The position numbers and the translations under genes were made by a program. DNA of 64,000 bases from Agelas oroides. Lineage: Eukaryota > Porifera > Demospongiae > Agelasida > Agelasidae. This document shows, piece after piece, positions 34,418-49,400 of the stretch. The first letter of the stretch is position 1. Each line of letters opens with the position of its first letter. Where the stretch lies: assembly GCA_949130485.1 (NCBI GenBank), contig OX422184.1, positions 4,525,204-4,589,203 of the forward strand. Direction: 5' to 3'. Below the pieces are notes generated by a model. It made no database searches. It saw only the letters and a program-made list of their open reading frames with translations, and was not told the DNA's origin.

Positions 34418-37290
34418 ACTATACGGCGCTGCATGGGACGGAGATATTGGCCGGCCCGTACAGCTTTGTGCGCCTTTTGCACCGTGAAAGTGTTTACATT
34501 TTTAAACTCTTTATGCCCATAGCTTCTTGGTACTATGCACCTAGCATTAGTGAAACGTTTGTACCGAGGTAGGATTAGTCGCCAATGTACGCGAATTTCC
34601 ATTGACGGCACTATACGGCGCTGTAGGGAACGCAGATATTGGCCGTCCGGTACAGTTTTTTGCGCCTTTTTCACCGAGAAAGGGTTTACGTTCTTAAACT
34701 GTTCATGCCCATAGCTTGTTGATAATATGCACCTTGGATTAGTGCAACCTTTGTACCGAGCTAGGATTAGTCGCGAATGTGCGAGAATTACCATTGAAGG
34801 CACTATACGGCGCTGCATGGGAACGGAGATATTGACCGGCCCGTACAACTTTGTGCGCCTTTTGCACCGTGAAAGTGTTTACATTTTTAAACTCTTCATG
34901 CCCATAGCTTCTTGGTAATATGCACCTAGCATTAGTGAAACGTTTGTACCGAGGTAGGATTAGTCGCCAATGTACGCGAATTTCCATTGACGGCACTATA
35001 CGGCGCGTTAGGGAACGGAGATATTGGCCGTCCGGTACAGTTTTTTGCGCCTTTTTCAACGAGAAAGGGTTTACGTTCTTAAACTGTTCATGCCCATAGC
35101 TTGTTGATAATATGCACCTTGGATTAGTGCAACCTTTGTACCGAGCTAGGATTAGTCGCGAATGTGCGAGAATTACCATTGAAGGAACTATACGGCGCTG
35201 CATGGGAACGGAGATATTGGTCGGGCCCTACAGCTTTGTGCGCCATTTGCACGGAGAAAAGGTTTACATTTTTAAACTCTTCATGCCCATAGCTTCTTGA
35301 TAATATGCACCTTGCATTAGTGCAACCTTTGTACCGAGTTAATGTTAGTCGCGAATTTACGCGAATTTCCATTGAAGGCACTACTAGGCGCTGCATGGGA
35401 CGGAGATATTGGCCGGCCCGTACCGATTTGTGCGCCTTTTGCACCGTGAAAGGGTTTACATTTATAAACTCTTCATGCCCATAGCTTCTTGATAATATGC
35501 ACCTTGCATTAGTGAACCTTTGTACCGAGCTAGGATTAGTCGCGAATGTGCGAGAATTACCATTGAAGGTACTATGCGGGACTGCATGGGAACGGCGATA
35601 TTGGTCGGCCCCTACAGCTTTGTGCGCCTTTTGCACCGAGAAAAGGTTTACATTTTTAAACTCTTCATACCCATAGCTTCTTGATAATATGCACCTTCCA
35701 TTATTGCAACCTTTGTACCTAGTTAGGGTTAGTCGCAAATGTACGCGAATTTGCATTGAAGGCACTATACGGCGCTGCATGGGACGGAGATGTTGACCGG
35801 CCCGTGCAGTTTTGCACCGTCAAGGGGTTTACATTTTTAAACTCTTCATGCCCATAGCTGCTTGGTGATGTGCACATTACATTAGTGCAACCTTTGTACC
35901 GTGTTAGGGTTAGTCGCGAATTTACGCGAATTTCCATTGAAGGCACTATCCGGAGCTGTATGGGACGGAGATATTGGCCGTCCCGTACAACTTTGTGCGC
36001 CTTTTGCATCGTGGAAGGATTTACAATCTTAAACCCTTCATGTCCGTAGCTTCTTGATAATATGCAGCTTGCATTAGTGCAAACTTTGCACCCAGTTAGG
36101 GTTAGTAGCGAATGTCAGTGAATTTCCATTGAAGGCACTATCCGGCGCTGTATTGGACGGAGATATTGGCCGGCCCGTACCGATTTGTGGGCCTTTTGCA
36201 CCGTGAAAAGGTTTACATTTATAAACTCTTCATGCCCATAGCTTCTTGATAATATGCACCTTGCATTAGTGCAACCTTTGTACCGAGCTAGGATTAGTCG
36301 CGAATGTGCGAGAATTACCATTGAAGGCACTATACGGGACTGCATGGGAACGGCGATATTGGTCGGCCCCTACAGCTTTGTGCGCCTTTTGCACCGAGAA
36401 AAGGTTTAAATTTTTAAACTCTTCATACCCATAGCTTCTTGATAATATGCACCTTGCATTATTGCAACCTTTGTACCGAGTTATGGTTAGTCGCAAATGT
36501 ACGCGAATTTCCATTGAAGGCACTATACGGCGCTGCATGGGACGGAGATGTTGACCGGCCCGTACAGCTTTGTGCGCCTTTTGCACCGTGAAGGGGTTTA
36601 CATTTTTAAACTCTTCTTGTCCATAGCTGCTTGGTGATATTCACCTTACATTAGTGCAAACTTTACACCCAGTTAGGGTTAGTAGCGAATGTCAGTGAAT
36701 TTCCATTGAAGGCACTATCCGGCGCTGTATGGGACGGAGATATTGGCCGACCCGTACAGCTTTGTGCGCCTTTTGCACCGTGAAAGGGTTTACAATTTTA
36801 AACTCTTCATGCCCATAGCTTCTTGGTAATATGCACCTAGCATTAGTGAAACGTTTGTACCGAGGTAGGATTAGTCGCCAATGTACGCGAATTTCCATTG
36901 ACGGCACTATACGGCGCTGAAGGGAACGGAGATATTGGCCTTCCGGTACAGTTTTTTGCGCCTTTTTCACCGAGAAAGGGTTTACGTTCTTAAACTGTTC
37001 ATGCCCATAGCTTGTTGATAATATGCACCTTGGATTAGTGCAACCTTTGTACCGAGCTATGATTAGTCGCGAATGTGCGAGAATTACCATTGAAGGAACT
37101 ATACGGCGCTGCATGGGAACGGAGATATTGGCCGGCTCCTACAGCTTTGTGCGCCTTTTTCACCGAGAAAAGGTTTACATTTTTAAACTCTTCATGCCCA
37201 TAGCATCTTGATAATATGCACCTTGCATTAGTGCAACCTTTGTACCGAGTTATGGTTAGTCGCAAATGTACACGAATTTCCATTGAAGGC
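34418..37290 (+). repeat. 15-monomer higher-order repeat, copy 2 (2,873 bp)
   Basis: Directly follows copy 1. The matching run ends at 37289/37290 (C at 37290 versus T at 34417), and a partial third start continues for a few tens of bases. Every open frame in copy 1 recurs here with the same length and residues. Confidence 0.93.
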
Positions 37291-38359
37291 ACTATACGGC
37301 GCTGCATGGGACGGAGATATTGGCCGGCTCCTACAGCTTTGTGCGCCATTTTCACCGAGAAAAGGTTTACATTTTTAAACTCTTCATGCCCATAGCATCT
37401 TGATAATATGCACCTTGCATTAGTGCAACCTTTGTACCGAGTTATGGTTAGTCGCAAATGTACACGAATTTCCATTGAAGGCACTATACGGCGCTGCATG
37501 GGACGGAGATGTTGACCGGCCCGTACAGCTTTGTGCGCCTTTTGCACCGTGAAGGGGTTTACATTTTTAAACTCTTCATGCCCATAGCTGCTTGGTGATA
37601 TGTACCTTACATTAGTGCAAACTTTGCACCCAGTTAGGGTTAGTAGCGAATATCAGTGAATTTCCATTGAAGGCACTATCCGGCGCTGTATGGGACGGAG
37701 ATATTGGCCGGCCCGTACAGCTTTGTGCGCCTTTTGCACCATGAAAGGGTTTACAATTTTAAACCTTCATGCCCGTAGCTTCTTGATTACATGCACCTTG
37801 CATTAGTGCAACTTTTGTACCTAATTAGGGTTAGTCGCGAATTTTACGCGAATTTCCATTGAAGGCACTATACGGCGTTGCATGGGAGCGGAGATATTGG
37901 CCGTTCCACACAGTTTTGTGCGCCTTTTGCACAGGGAAAGGGTTTAAGTTTTTAAGTTTTTCATGCCCATAGCTTCTTGATAATATGCACCTTGCATTAG
38001 TGCAACCTTTGTACCGAGCTAGGCTTAGTCGCGAATGTGCGAGAATTACCATTGAAGGCATTATACGGCGCTGCAAGGGAACGGAGATATTGGCCGGCCC
38101 CTACAGCTTTGTGCGCCTTTTGCACCGAGAAAAGGTTAACATTTTTAAACTCTTCATGTCCATAGCATCTTGATAATATGCACCTTGCATTAGTGCAACC
38201 TTTGTACCGAGTTATGGTTAGTCGCAAATGTACACGAATTTCCATTGAAGGCACTATACGGGGCTGCATGGGACGGAGATGTTGACCGGCCCGTACAGCT
38301 TTGTGCGCCTTTTGCACCGTGAAGGGGTTTACATTTTTAAACTCTTCATGCCCATAGCT

Positions 38360-40340
38360 GCTTGGTGATATGCACCTTACATTAGTGCAAACTTTGCACC
38401 CAGTTAGGGTTAGTAGCGAATATCAGTGAATTTCCATTGAAGGCACTATCCGGCGCTGTATGGGACGGAGATATTGGCCGGCCCGTACAGCTTTGTGCGC
38501 CTTTTGCACCATGAAAGGGTTTACAATTTTAAACCTTCATGCCCGTAGCTTCTTGATTATATGCACCTTGCATTAGTGCAACTTTTGTACCTAGTTAGGG
38601 TTAGTCGCGAATTTTACGCGAATTTCCATTGAAGGCACTATACGGCGTTGCATGGGACGGAGATATTGGCCGTTCCACACAGTTTTGTGCGCCTTTTGCA
38701 CAGGGAAAGGGTTTACGTTTTTAAGTTTTTCATGCCCATAGCTTCTTGATAATATGCACCTTGCATTAGTGCAACCTTTGTACCGAGCTAGGCTTAGTCG
38801 CGAATGTGCGAGAATTACCATTGAAGGCATTATACGGCGCTGCAAGGGAACGGAGATATTGGCCGGCACTTACAGCTTTGTGCGCCTTTTGCACCGAGAA
38901 AAGGTTTACATTTTTAAACTCTTCATACCCATAGCTTCTTGATAATATGCACCTTGCATTAGTGCAACCTTTGTACAGAGCTAGGATTAGTCGCGAATAT
39001 ACGTGAATTTCCATTGATGGCACTATACAATGCTGCATGGGACGGAGATATTGGCCGGCCCGTACTGCTTTCGGCGCCTTTTGCACCGAGAAAGGGTTTA
39101 CATTTTTAAACTTCTCATGTCCAAAGCTTCTTGATAATATGCACTTTGCATTAGTGTAACCTTTGTACCGAGCTAGGATTAGTCGCGAATGTACGCGAAT
39201 TTCCATTGAAGGCACTACACGGCGCTGCATGAGACGGAGATATTGGCCGGCCCCTACAGCTTTGAGCGCCTTTTGTACCGAGAAAAGGTTTACATTTGTA
39301 AACTCTTCTTGCCCATGGCTTCTTGATAATATGCACCTTGCATTAGTGCAACCTTTGTACCGAGTTAGATTTAGTGGCGGATGTATGGGAATTTCCATTG
39401 AAGGCACCATACGGCGCTGCATGTGACGGAGATGTTGGCCGGCCGGTACAGCTTTGTGCGCCTTTTGAACCGTGAAGGTGTTTACATTTTTAAACTCTTC
39501 ATGCCCATAGCTGCTTGGTAATATGCACCTTGAATTAGTGCAACCTTTGTACCGAGTTAGGGTTAGTCGCGAATGTACGCGAATTTCCATTGAAGGCACT
39601 ATAAGACGCTTCATGAGACGGAGATATTGGCCGTTCCACACAGTTTTGTGCACCTTTTGCACCGAGAAAGGGTTTACATTTTTAAACTCTTCATGCCCAT
39701 AGATTCTTGATAATATGCACCTTGCATTAGTGCAACCTTTGTACCGAGCTAGGATTAGTCGCGAATTTACGCGAATTTCCATTGAAGGCACTATACGGCG
39801 TTGCATGGTAAGGAGATATTGGCCGGACCCTACAGCTTTGTGCGCCTTTTCCACCGAGAAAAGGTTCACATTTTTAAACTCTTCAGGCCCATAGCTTCTA
39901 GATAATATGCACCTTGCATTAGTGCAACCTTTGTACCGAGCTAAGATTAGTCGCGAATGTACGCGAATTTCCATTGAAGGCACTACACGGCGCTGCATGG
40001 GACGGAGATATTGACCGGACCCTAAAGCATTGTGCGCCTTTTGCACAGAGAAAGGGTTTACATTTTTAAACTCTTCGTGCCCATAGCTTCTTGATAATAT
40101 GCACTTTGCATTAGTGCAACCTTTGTACCGAGTTAGGGTTAGTGGCGAATGTACTCGAATTTCCATTGAAGGCACTACACGGCGCTGCATGGGACGGAGA
40201 TATTGGCCTTTCCAAACTGTTTTGTCCGCGTTTTGCACCGAGAAAGGGTTTACATTATTAAACTCTTCATGCCCATAGCTTCTTGATAATATGCACCTTG
40301 CATTAGTGGAACCTTTATACCGAGCTAGGATTAGTCGCGA
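38360..40340 (+). repeat. Paralogous satellite block, copy 1 of the 6,157-bp pair
   Basis: Matches 44517-46497 at a constant offset of about 6,157 bp (32 monomers). Shared private variants include TTTGTACAGAGCTAGG, CACTATACAATGCTGCATGG, TTCTCATGTCCAAAGCTTC and TTCTTGCCCATGGCTTC. The copies differ by scattered substitutions, so this exchange is older than the 2,873-bp duplication. Confidence 0.8.
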
Positions 40341-43300
40341 ATGTGAGAGAATTACCATTGAAGGCATGTACGGCGCTTCATGGGAACGGATATATTGGTC
40401 GGCCCCTACAGCTTTGTGCGCCTTTTGCACCGAGAAAAGGTTTAAATTTTTAAACTCTTCATGCCCATAGCTTCTTGATAATATGCACCTTGCATTAGTG
40501 CAACCTTTGTACCGAGTTAGAGTTAGTCACGAATGTACGCGAATTTCCATTGAAGGCACTATACGGCGCTGCATGGGACGGAGATATTGGCCGGCCCGTA
40601 CAGCTTTGTGCGCCTTTTGCACCGTGAAAGTTTTTACATTTTTAAACTCTTCATGCCCATAGCTTCTTGGTAATATGCACCTAGCATTAGTGAAACGTTT
40701 GTACCGAGGTAGGATTAGTCGCCAATGTACGCGAATTTCCATTGACGGCACTATACGGCGCTGTAGGGAACGGAGATATTGGCCGTCCGGTACAGTTTTT
40801 TGCGCCTTTTTCACCGAGAAAGGGTTTACGTTCTTAAACTGTTCATGCCCATAGCTTGTTGATAATATGAACCTTGGATTAGTGCAACCTTTGTACCGAG
40901 CTAGGATTAGTCGCGAATGTGCGAGAATTACCATTGAAGGAACTATACGGCGCTGCATGGGAACGGAGATATTGGTCGGCCCCTACAGCTTTGTGCGCCT
41001 TTTGCACCGAGAAAAGGTTTACATTTTTAAACTCATCATGCCAATAGCTTCTTGATAATATGCACCTTGCATTAGTGCAACCTTTGTACCGAGCTAGGAT
41101 TAGTCGCGAATGTACGCGAATTTCCATTGAAGGCACTACACGGCGCTACATGGGACGGAGATATTGTCCGGCCCCTACAGCTTTGTATACCTTTTGCACT
41201 GAGAAAATGTTTACATTTATAAACTCGTCATGACCATAGCTTCTTGATAATATGCACCTTGCATTAGTGCAACCTTTGTACCGAGCTAGGCTTAGTCGCG
41301 AATGTGCGAGAATTACCATTGAAGGCACTATACGGCGCTGCATGGGACGGAGATATTGGCCGGCCCGTACAGCTTTGTGCACCTTCTGCACCGTAAAAGT
41401 GTTTACATTTTTAAACTCTTCATGCCCATAGCTTCTTGGTAATATGCACCTAGCATTAGTGAAACGTTTGTACCGAGGTAGGATTAGTCGCCAATGTACG
41501 CGAATTTCCATTGACGGCACTATACGGCGCTGTAGGGAACGGAGATATTGGCCGTCCGGTACAGTTTTTTTGCGCCTTTTTCACCGAGAAAGGGTTTACG
41601 TTCTTAAACTGTTCATGCCCATAGATTGTTGATAATATGCACCTTGGATTAGTGCAACCTTTGTACCGAGCTAGGATTAGTCGCGAATGTGCGAGAATTA
41701 CCATTGAAGGAACTATACGGCGCTGTATGGGAACGGAGATTTTGGTCGGCCCCTACAGCTTTGTGCGCCTTTTGCACCGAGAAAAGGTTTACATTTTTAA
41801 ACTCTTCATGCCCATAGCTTCTTGATAATATGCACCTTGCATTAGTGCAACCTTTGTACCGAGCTAGGATTAGTCGCCAATGTACGCGAATTTCCATTGA
41901 AGGCACTACACGGCGCTGCATGGGACGGAGATATTGTCCGGCCCCTACAGCTTTGTATACCTTTTGCACCGAGAAAAGGTTTACATTTATAAACTCGTCA
42001 TGACCATAGCTTCTTGATAGTATGCACCTTGCATTTAGTGCAACCTTTGTACCGAGTTAAGGTTAGTCGCGAATGTACGCAAAATTCCATTGAAGGCACT
42101 ACACGGCGCTGAATGGGAAGGAGATATTGGTCGGCCCCTACAGCTTTGTGCGCCTTTTGCACCGAGAAAAGGTTTACATTTTTAAACTCTTCATACCCAT
42201 AGCATCTTGATAATATGCTCCTTGCATTATTGCAACCTTTGTACCGAGTTATGGTTAGTCGCAAATGTACACGAATTTCCATTGAAGGCACTATACGGCG
42301 CTGCATGGGACGAAGATGTTGACCGGCCCGTACAGCTTTGTGCGCCTTTTGCACCGTGAAGGGGTTTACATTTTTAAACTCTTCATGCCCATAGCTGCTT
42401 GGTGATATGCACCTTTCATTAGTGCAAACTTTGCACCCAGTTAGGGTTAGTCGCGAATTTTACGCGAATTTCCATTGAAGGCACTATACGGCGTTGCATG
42501 GGAGCGGAGATATTGGCCGTTCCACACAGTTTTGTGCGTCTTTTGCACAGGGAAAGGGTTTACGTGTTTAAGTTTTTCATGCCCATAGCTTCTTGATAAT
42601 ATGCACCTTGCATTAGTGCAACCTTTGTACCGAGCTAGGCTTAGTCGCGAATGTGCGAGAATTACCATTGAAGGCATTATACGGCGCTGCAAGGGAACGG
42701 AGATATTGGCCGGCCCCTACAGCTTTGTGCGCCTTTTGCACCGAGAAAAGGTTTACATTTGTAAACTTTTCATGCCCATAGCATCTTGATAGTATGCACC
42801 TTGCATTAGTGCAACCTTTGTACCGAGTTAAGGCTAGTCGCGAATGTACGCGAATTTACATTGAAGGCACTACACGGCGCTGCATGGGACGGAGATATTG
42901 GCCGGCCCGTACCGGTTTGTGCGCCTTTTGCACCGTGAAAGGGTATACATTTATAAACTCTTCATGCCCATAGCTTCTTGATAATATGCACCTTGCATTA
43001 GTGTAACCTTTGTACCGAGCTAGGATTAGTCGCGGATGTGCGAGAATTACCATTGAAGGCACTATACGGGACTGCATGGGAACGGCGATATTGGTCGGCA
43101 CCTACAGCTTTGTGCGCCTTTTGCACCGAGAAAAGGTTTACATTTTTAAACTCTTCATACCCATAGCTTCTTGATAATATGCACCTTGCATTATTGCAAC
43201 CTTTGTACCGAGTTATAGTTAGTCGCAAATGTACGCGAATTTCCATTGAAGGCACTATACGCCGCTGAATGGGACGGAGATGTTGACCGGCCCGTACAGC

Positions 43301-44516
43301 TTTGTGCGCCTTTTGCACCGTGAAGGGGTTTACATTTTTAAACTCTTCATGCCCATAGCTGCTTGGTGATATGCACCTTACATTAGTGCAAACTTTGCCC
43401 CCAGTTAGGGTTAGTAGCGAATATCAGTGAATTTCCATTGAAGGCACTATCCGGCGCTGTATGGGACGGAGATATTGGCCGGCCCGTACAGCTTTGTGCG
43501 CCTTTTGCACCATGAAAGGGTTTACAATTTTAAACCTTCATGCCCGTAGCTTCTTGATTATATGCACCTTGCATTAGTGCAACTTTTGTACCTAGTTAGT
43601 GTTAGTCGCGAATTTTACGCGAATTTCCATTGAAGGCACTATACGGCGTTGCATGGGAGCGGAGATATTGGCCGTTTCACACAGTTTTGTGCGCCTTTTG
43701 CACAGGGAAAGGGTTTACGTTTTTAAGTTTTTCATGCCCATAGCTTCTTGATAATATGCACCTTGCATTAGTGCAACCTTTGTACCGAGCTAGGCTTAGT
43801 CGCGAATGTGCGAGAATTACCATTGAAGGCATTATACGGCGCTGCAAGGGAACGGAGATATTGGCCGGCCCATACAGCTTTGTGCGCCTTTTGCAACGAG
43901 AAAAGGTTTACATTTTTAAACTCTTCATCCCCATAGCATCTTTATAGTATGCACCTTGCATTAGTGCAACCTTTGTACCGAGTTAAGGCTAGTCGCGAAT
44001 TTACGCGAATTTACATTGAAGGCACTACACGGCGCTGCATGGGACGGAGATATTGGCCGGCCCGTACCGGTTTGTGCGCCTTTTGCACCGTGAAAGGGTT
44101 TACATTTATAAACTCTTCATGCCCATAGCTTCTTGATAATATGCACCTTGCATTAGTGCAACCTTTGTACCGAGCTAGGATTAGTCGCGGATGTGCGAGA
44201 ATTACCATTGAAGGCACTATACGGGACTGCATGGGAACGGCGATATTGGTCGGCCCCTACAGCTTTGTGCGCCTTTTGCACCGAGAAAAGGTTTACATTT
44301 TTAAACTCTTCATACCCATAGCTTCTTGATAATATGCACCTTGCATTATTGCAACCTTTGTACCGAGTTATAGTTAGTCGCAAATGTACGCGAATTTCCA
44401 TTGAAGGCACTATACGCCGCTGAATGGGACGGAGATGTTGACCGGCCCGTACAGCTTTGTGCGCCTTTTGCACCGTGATGGGGTTTACATTTTTAAACTC
44501 TTCATGCCCATAGCTG

Positions 44517-46497
44517 CTTGGTGATATGCACGTTACATTAGTGCAAACTTTGCACCCAGTTAGGGTTAGTAGCGAATATCAATGAATTTCCATTGAAGGC
44601 ACTATCCGGCGCTGTATGGGACGGAGATATTGGCCGGCCCGTACAGCTTTGTGCGCCTTTTGAACCATGAAAGGGTTTACAATTTTAAACCTTCATGCCC
44701 GTAGCTTATTGATTATATGCACCTTGCATTAGTGCAACGTTTGTACCTAGTTAGGGTTAGTCGCGAATTTTACGCGAATTTCCATTGAAGGCACTATACG
44801 GCGTTGCATGGGAGCGGAGATATTGGCCGTTCCACACAGTTTTGTGCGCCTTTTGCACAGGGAAAGGGTTTACGTTTTTAAGTTTTTCATGCCCATAGCT
44901 TCTTGATAATATGCACCTTGCATTAGTGCAACCTTTGTACCGAGCTAGGCTTAGTCGCGAATGTGCGAGAATTACCATTCAAGGCATTATACGGCGCTGC
45001 AAGGGAACGGAGATATTGGCCGGCCCCTACAGCTTTGTGCGCCTTTTGCACCGAGAAAAGGTTTGCATTTTTAAACTCTTCATACCCATAGCTTCTTGAT
45101 AATATGCACCTTGCATTAGTGCAACCTTTGTACAGAGCTAGGATTAGTCGCGAATATACGTGAATTTCCATTGATGGCACTATACAATGCTGCATGGGAC
45201 GGAGATATTGGCCGGCCCGTACTGCTTTCGGCGTCTTTTGCACCGAGAAAGGGTTTACATTTTTAAACTTCTCATGTCCAAAGCTTCTTGATAATATGCA
45301 CTTTGCATTAGTGTAACCTTTGTACCGAGCTATGATTAGTCGCGAATGTACGTGAATTTCCATTGAAGGCACTACACGGCGCTGCATGAGACGGAGATAT
45401 TGGCCGGCCCCTACATCTTTGAGAGCCTTTTGTACCGAGAAATAGTTTACATTTGTAAACTCTTCTTGCCCATGGCTTCTTGATAATGTGCACCTTGCAT
45501 TAGTGCAACCTTTGTACCGAGTTAGGTTTAGTCGCGAATGTACGCGAATTTCCATTGAAGGCACCATACGGCGCTGCATGTGATGGAGATGTTGGCCGGC
45601 CCGTACAGCTTTGTGCGCCTTTTGCACCGTGAAGGGGTTTACATTTTTAAACTCTTCATGCCCATAGCTGCTTGGTAATATGCACCTTGCATTAGTGCAA
45701 CCTTTGTACCGAGTTAGGGCTAGTCGCGAATGTACGCGAATTTCCATTGAAGGCACTATAAGACGCTTCATGGGACGGAGATATTGGCCGTTCCACACAG
45801 TTTTGTGCACCTTTTGCACCGAGAAAGGGTTTACATTTTTAAACTCTTCATGCCCATAGATTCTTGATAATATGCACCTTGCATTAGTGCAACCTTTGTA
45901 CCGAGCTAGGATTAGTCGCGAATTTACGCGAATTTCCATTGAAGGCACTATACGGCGCTGCATGGGAAGGAGATATTGGCCGGACCCTACAGCTTTGTGC
46001 GCCTTTTGCACCGAGAAAAGGTTCACATTTTTAAACTCTTCATGCCCGTAGCTTCTAGATAATATGCACCTTGCATTAGTGCAACCTTTGTACCGAGCTA
46101 AGATTAGTCGCGAATGTACGCGAATTTCCATTCAAGACACTACACGGCGCTGCATGGGACGGTGATATAGACCGGACCCTAAAGCTTTGTGCGCCTTTTG
46201 CACAGAGAAAGGGTTTACATTTTTAAACTCTTCGTGCCCATAGCTTCTTGATAATATGCACTTTGCATTAGTGCAACCTTTGTACCGAGTTAGGGTTAGC
46301 GGCGAATGTACTCGAATTTCCATTGAAGGCACTACACGGCGCTGCATGGGACGGAGATATTGGCCGTTCCACACTGTTTTGTGCGCGTTTTGCACCGAGA
46401 AAGGGTTTACATTATTAAACTCTTCATGCCCATAGCTTCTTGATAATATGCACCATGCATTAGTGCAACCTTTGTACCGAGCTAGGATTAGTCGCGA
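44517..46497 (+). repeat. Paralogous satellite block, copy 2 of the 6,157-bp pair
   Basis: Counterpart of 38360-40340. For example, TACAGAGCTAGG is at 45131 here and at 38974 in copy 1. Similarity fades after about 46497, where this copy continues with GAATATACGTGAATT instead of GAATGTGAGAGAATT. Confidence 0.8.
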
Positions 46498-49400
46498 ATA
46501 TACGTGAATTTCCATTGATCGCACTATACAATGCTGCATAGGACGGAGATATTGGCCGGCCCGTACTGCTTTCGGCGCCTTTTGCACCGAGAAAGGGTTT
46601 ACATTTTCAAACTCTTCATGCCCATAGATTCTTGATAATATGCACCTTGCATTAGTGCAACCTTTGTACCGAGCTAGGATTAGTCGCGAATTTACGCGAA
46701 TTTCCATTGAAGGCACTATACGGCGCTGCATGGGAAGGAGATATTGGCCGGACCCTACAGCTTTGTACGCCTTTTGCACCGAGAAAAGGTTCACATTTTT
46801 AAACTCTTCATGCCCATAGCTTCTAGATAATATGCACCTTGCATTAGTGCAACCTTTGTACCGAGCTAAGATTAGTCGCGAATGTACGCGAATTTCCATT
46901 GAAGACACTACACGGCGCTGCATGGGACGGAGATATTGACCGGACCCTAAAGCTTTGTGCGCCTTTTGCACAGAGAAAAGGTTTACATTTTTAAACTCTT
47001 CGTACCCATAGCTTCTTGATAATATGCACTTTGCATTAGTGCAACCTTTGTACCGAGTTAGGATTAGTGACGAATTTACTCGAATTTCCATTGAAGGCAC
47101 TACACGGCGCTGCATGGGACGGAGATATTGGCCGTTCCACACTGTTTTGTGCGCGTTTTGCACCGAGAAAGGGTTTACATTATTAAACTCTTCATGCCCA
47201 TAGCTTCTTGATAATATGCACCTTGCATTAGTGCAACCTTTGTACCGAGCTAGGATTAGTCGCGAATGTACTCGAATTTCCATTGAAGGAACTATACGGC
47301 GCTGCATAGGACGGAGATATTGGCCGGCCAGTACAGCATTGAGCGCATTTTGAACCGAGAAAGGGTTTACATTTTTAAACTCTTCATGCCCAAAGCTTCT
47401 TGATAATTTGCACCTTGCATTAGTGCAACCTTTGTACCGAGCTAGGATTAGTCGCGAATGTACGAGAATTACCATTGAAGGCACTATACGGTGCTGCATT
47501 GGACGGAGATATTGACCGGCTCCTACAGCTTTGTACGCCTATTGCACCGTGAAAAGGTTTACATTTTTGAACTCTTCATGCCCATAGCTTCTTGATAATA
47601 TGCACCTTGCATTAGTGCAACCTTTATACCGAGCTACGCTTAGTCGCGAATGTGCGAGAATTACCATTGAAGGCACTACACGGCGCTGCATAGGACGGAG
47701 ATATTGGCCGGCCAGTACAGCATTGTGCGCATTTTGAACCGAGAAAGGGTTTACATTTTTAAACTCTTCATGCCCAAAGCTTCTTGATAATTTGCACCTT
47801 GCATTAGTGCAACCTTTGTATCGAGCTAGGATTAGTCTCGAATGTACGAGAATTACCATTGAAGGCACTATACGGTGCTGCATTGGACGGAGACTTTGAC
47901 CGGCCCCTACAGCTTTGTACGCCTATTGCACCGTGAAAAGGTTTACATTTTTGAACTCTTCATGCCCATAGCTTCTTGATAATATGCACCTTGCATTAGT
48001 GCAACCTTTGTACCGAGCTACGCTTAGTCGCGAATGTGCGAGAATTATCATTGAAGGCACAATACGGCGCTGCAAGTGACGGAGATATTGGCCGGCCAGT
48101 ACAGCTTTGTGCGCCTTTTGCACCGTGAAAAGGTTTACATTTTTAAACTCTTCATGCCCATAGCTGCTTGGTAATATGCACCTTGCATTAGTGCAACCTT
48201 TGTACCGAGTTAGTGTTAGTCGCGAATGTACGCGAATTTCCATTGAAGGCACTATAAGACGCTTCATGGGACGGAGATATTGGCCGTTCCACACAGTTTT
48301 GTGCACCTTTTGCACCGAGAAAGGGTTTACATTTTTAAACTCTTCTTGCCCATAGATTCATGATAATATGCACCTTGCATTAATGCAACCTTTGTACCGA
48401 GCTAGGATTAGTCGCGAATTTACGCGAATTTCCCTTGAAGGCACTACACGGAGCTACATGGAATGGAGATATTGGCTGGTCCCTACAGCTTTGTGCGCCT
48501 TTTGCACCGAGAAAGGGTTTACATTTTTAAACTCTTCATGCCCATAGCTTCTTGAGAATATGCACCTTGCATTAGTGCAACCTATGTACCGAGCTATGAT
48601 TAGGCACGAATATACGAGAATTACCATTGAAGGCACTATACGGCGCTGCATGGGAAGGAGATATTGGCCGGCCCGTACAGCTTTGTGCACCTTTTGCACC
48701 GTGAAAGGGTTTACATTTTAAACTCTTCATGCCTATAGCTTCTCGATAATATGCACTTTGCATTAGTGCAACCTTTGTACCGAGGTAGGAAGAGTCGCCA
48801 ATGTACGAAAATTTCCATTGACGGCACTATACGGCGATGCAGAGAACGGAGATATTGGCCGGCCCCTACGGCTTTGTGCGCCTTTTGCACAGAGAAAACG
48901 TTTACATTTTTAAACTCTTCATACCCATGTTTTCTTGATAATATGCACCTTGAATTAGTGCAACCTTTGAACCGAGCTAGGATTAGTCGCGAATGTACGA
49001 GAATTTCCATTGAAGGCACTATTCGGCGCTGCATGGAACGGATATATTGGCCGGTCCCTACAGCTTTGTTCGCCTTTTGTACCGAGAAAAGGTTTACATT
49101 TATAAACTCTTCATGCCCATTGCTCCTTGATAATATGCACCTTGCATTAGTGCAACATTTGTACCGAGCTAGGATTAGTCGCGAATGTGCGAGAATTACC
49201 ATTGAAGGCACTATACGGCGCTGCAGGGGAACGGAGATATTGGCCGGCCCCTACAGCTTTGTGCGCCTTTTGCACCGTGAAAAGGTTTACATTTTTAAGC
49301 TCTTCATGCCCATAGATTCTTGATAATAAGCACCTTGTATTAGTGCAACCTTTGTTCCGAGGTAGGAAGAGTCGCCAATGTACGCGAATTTTCATTGACG

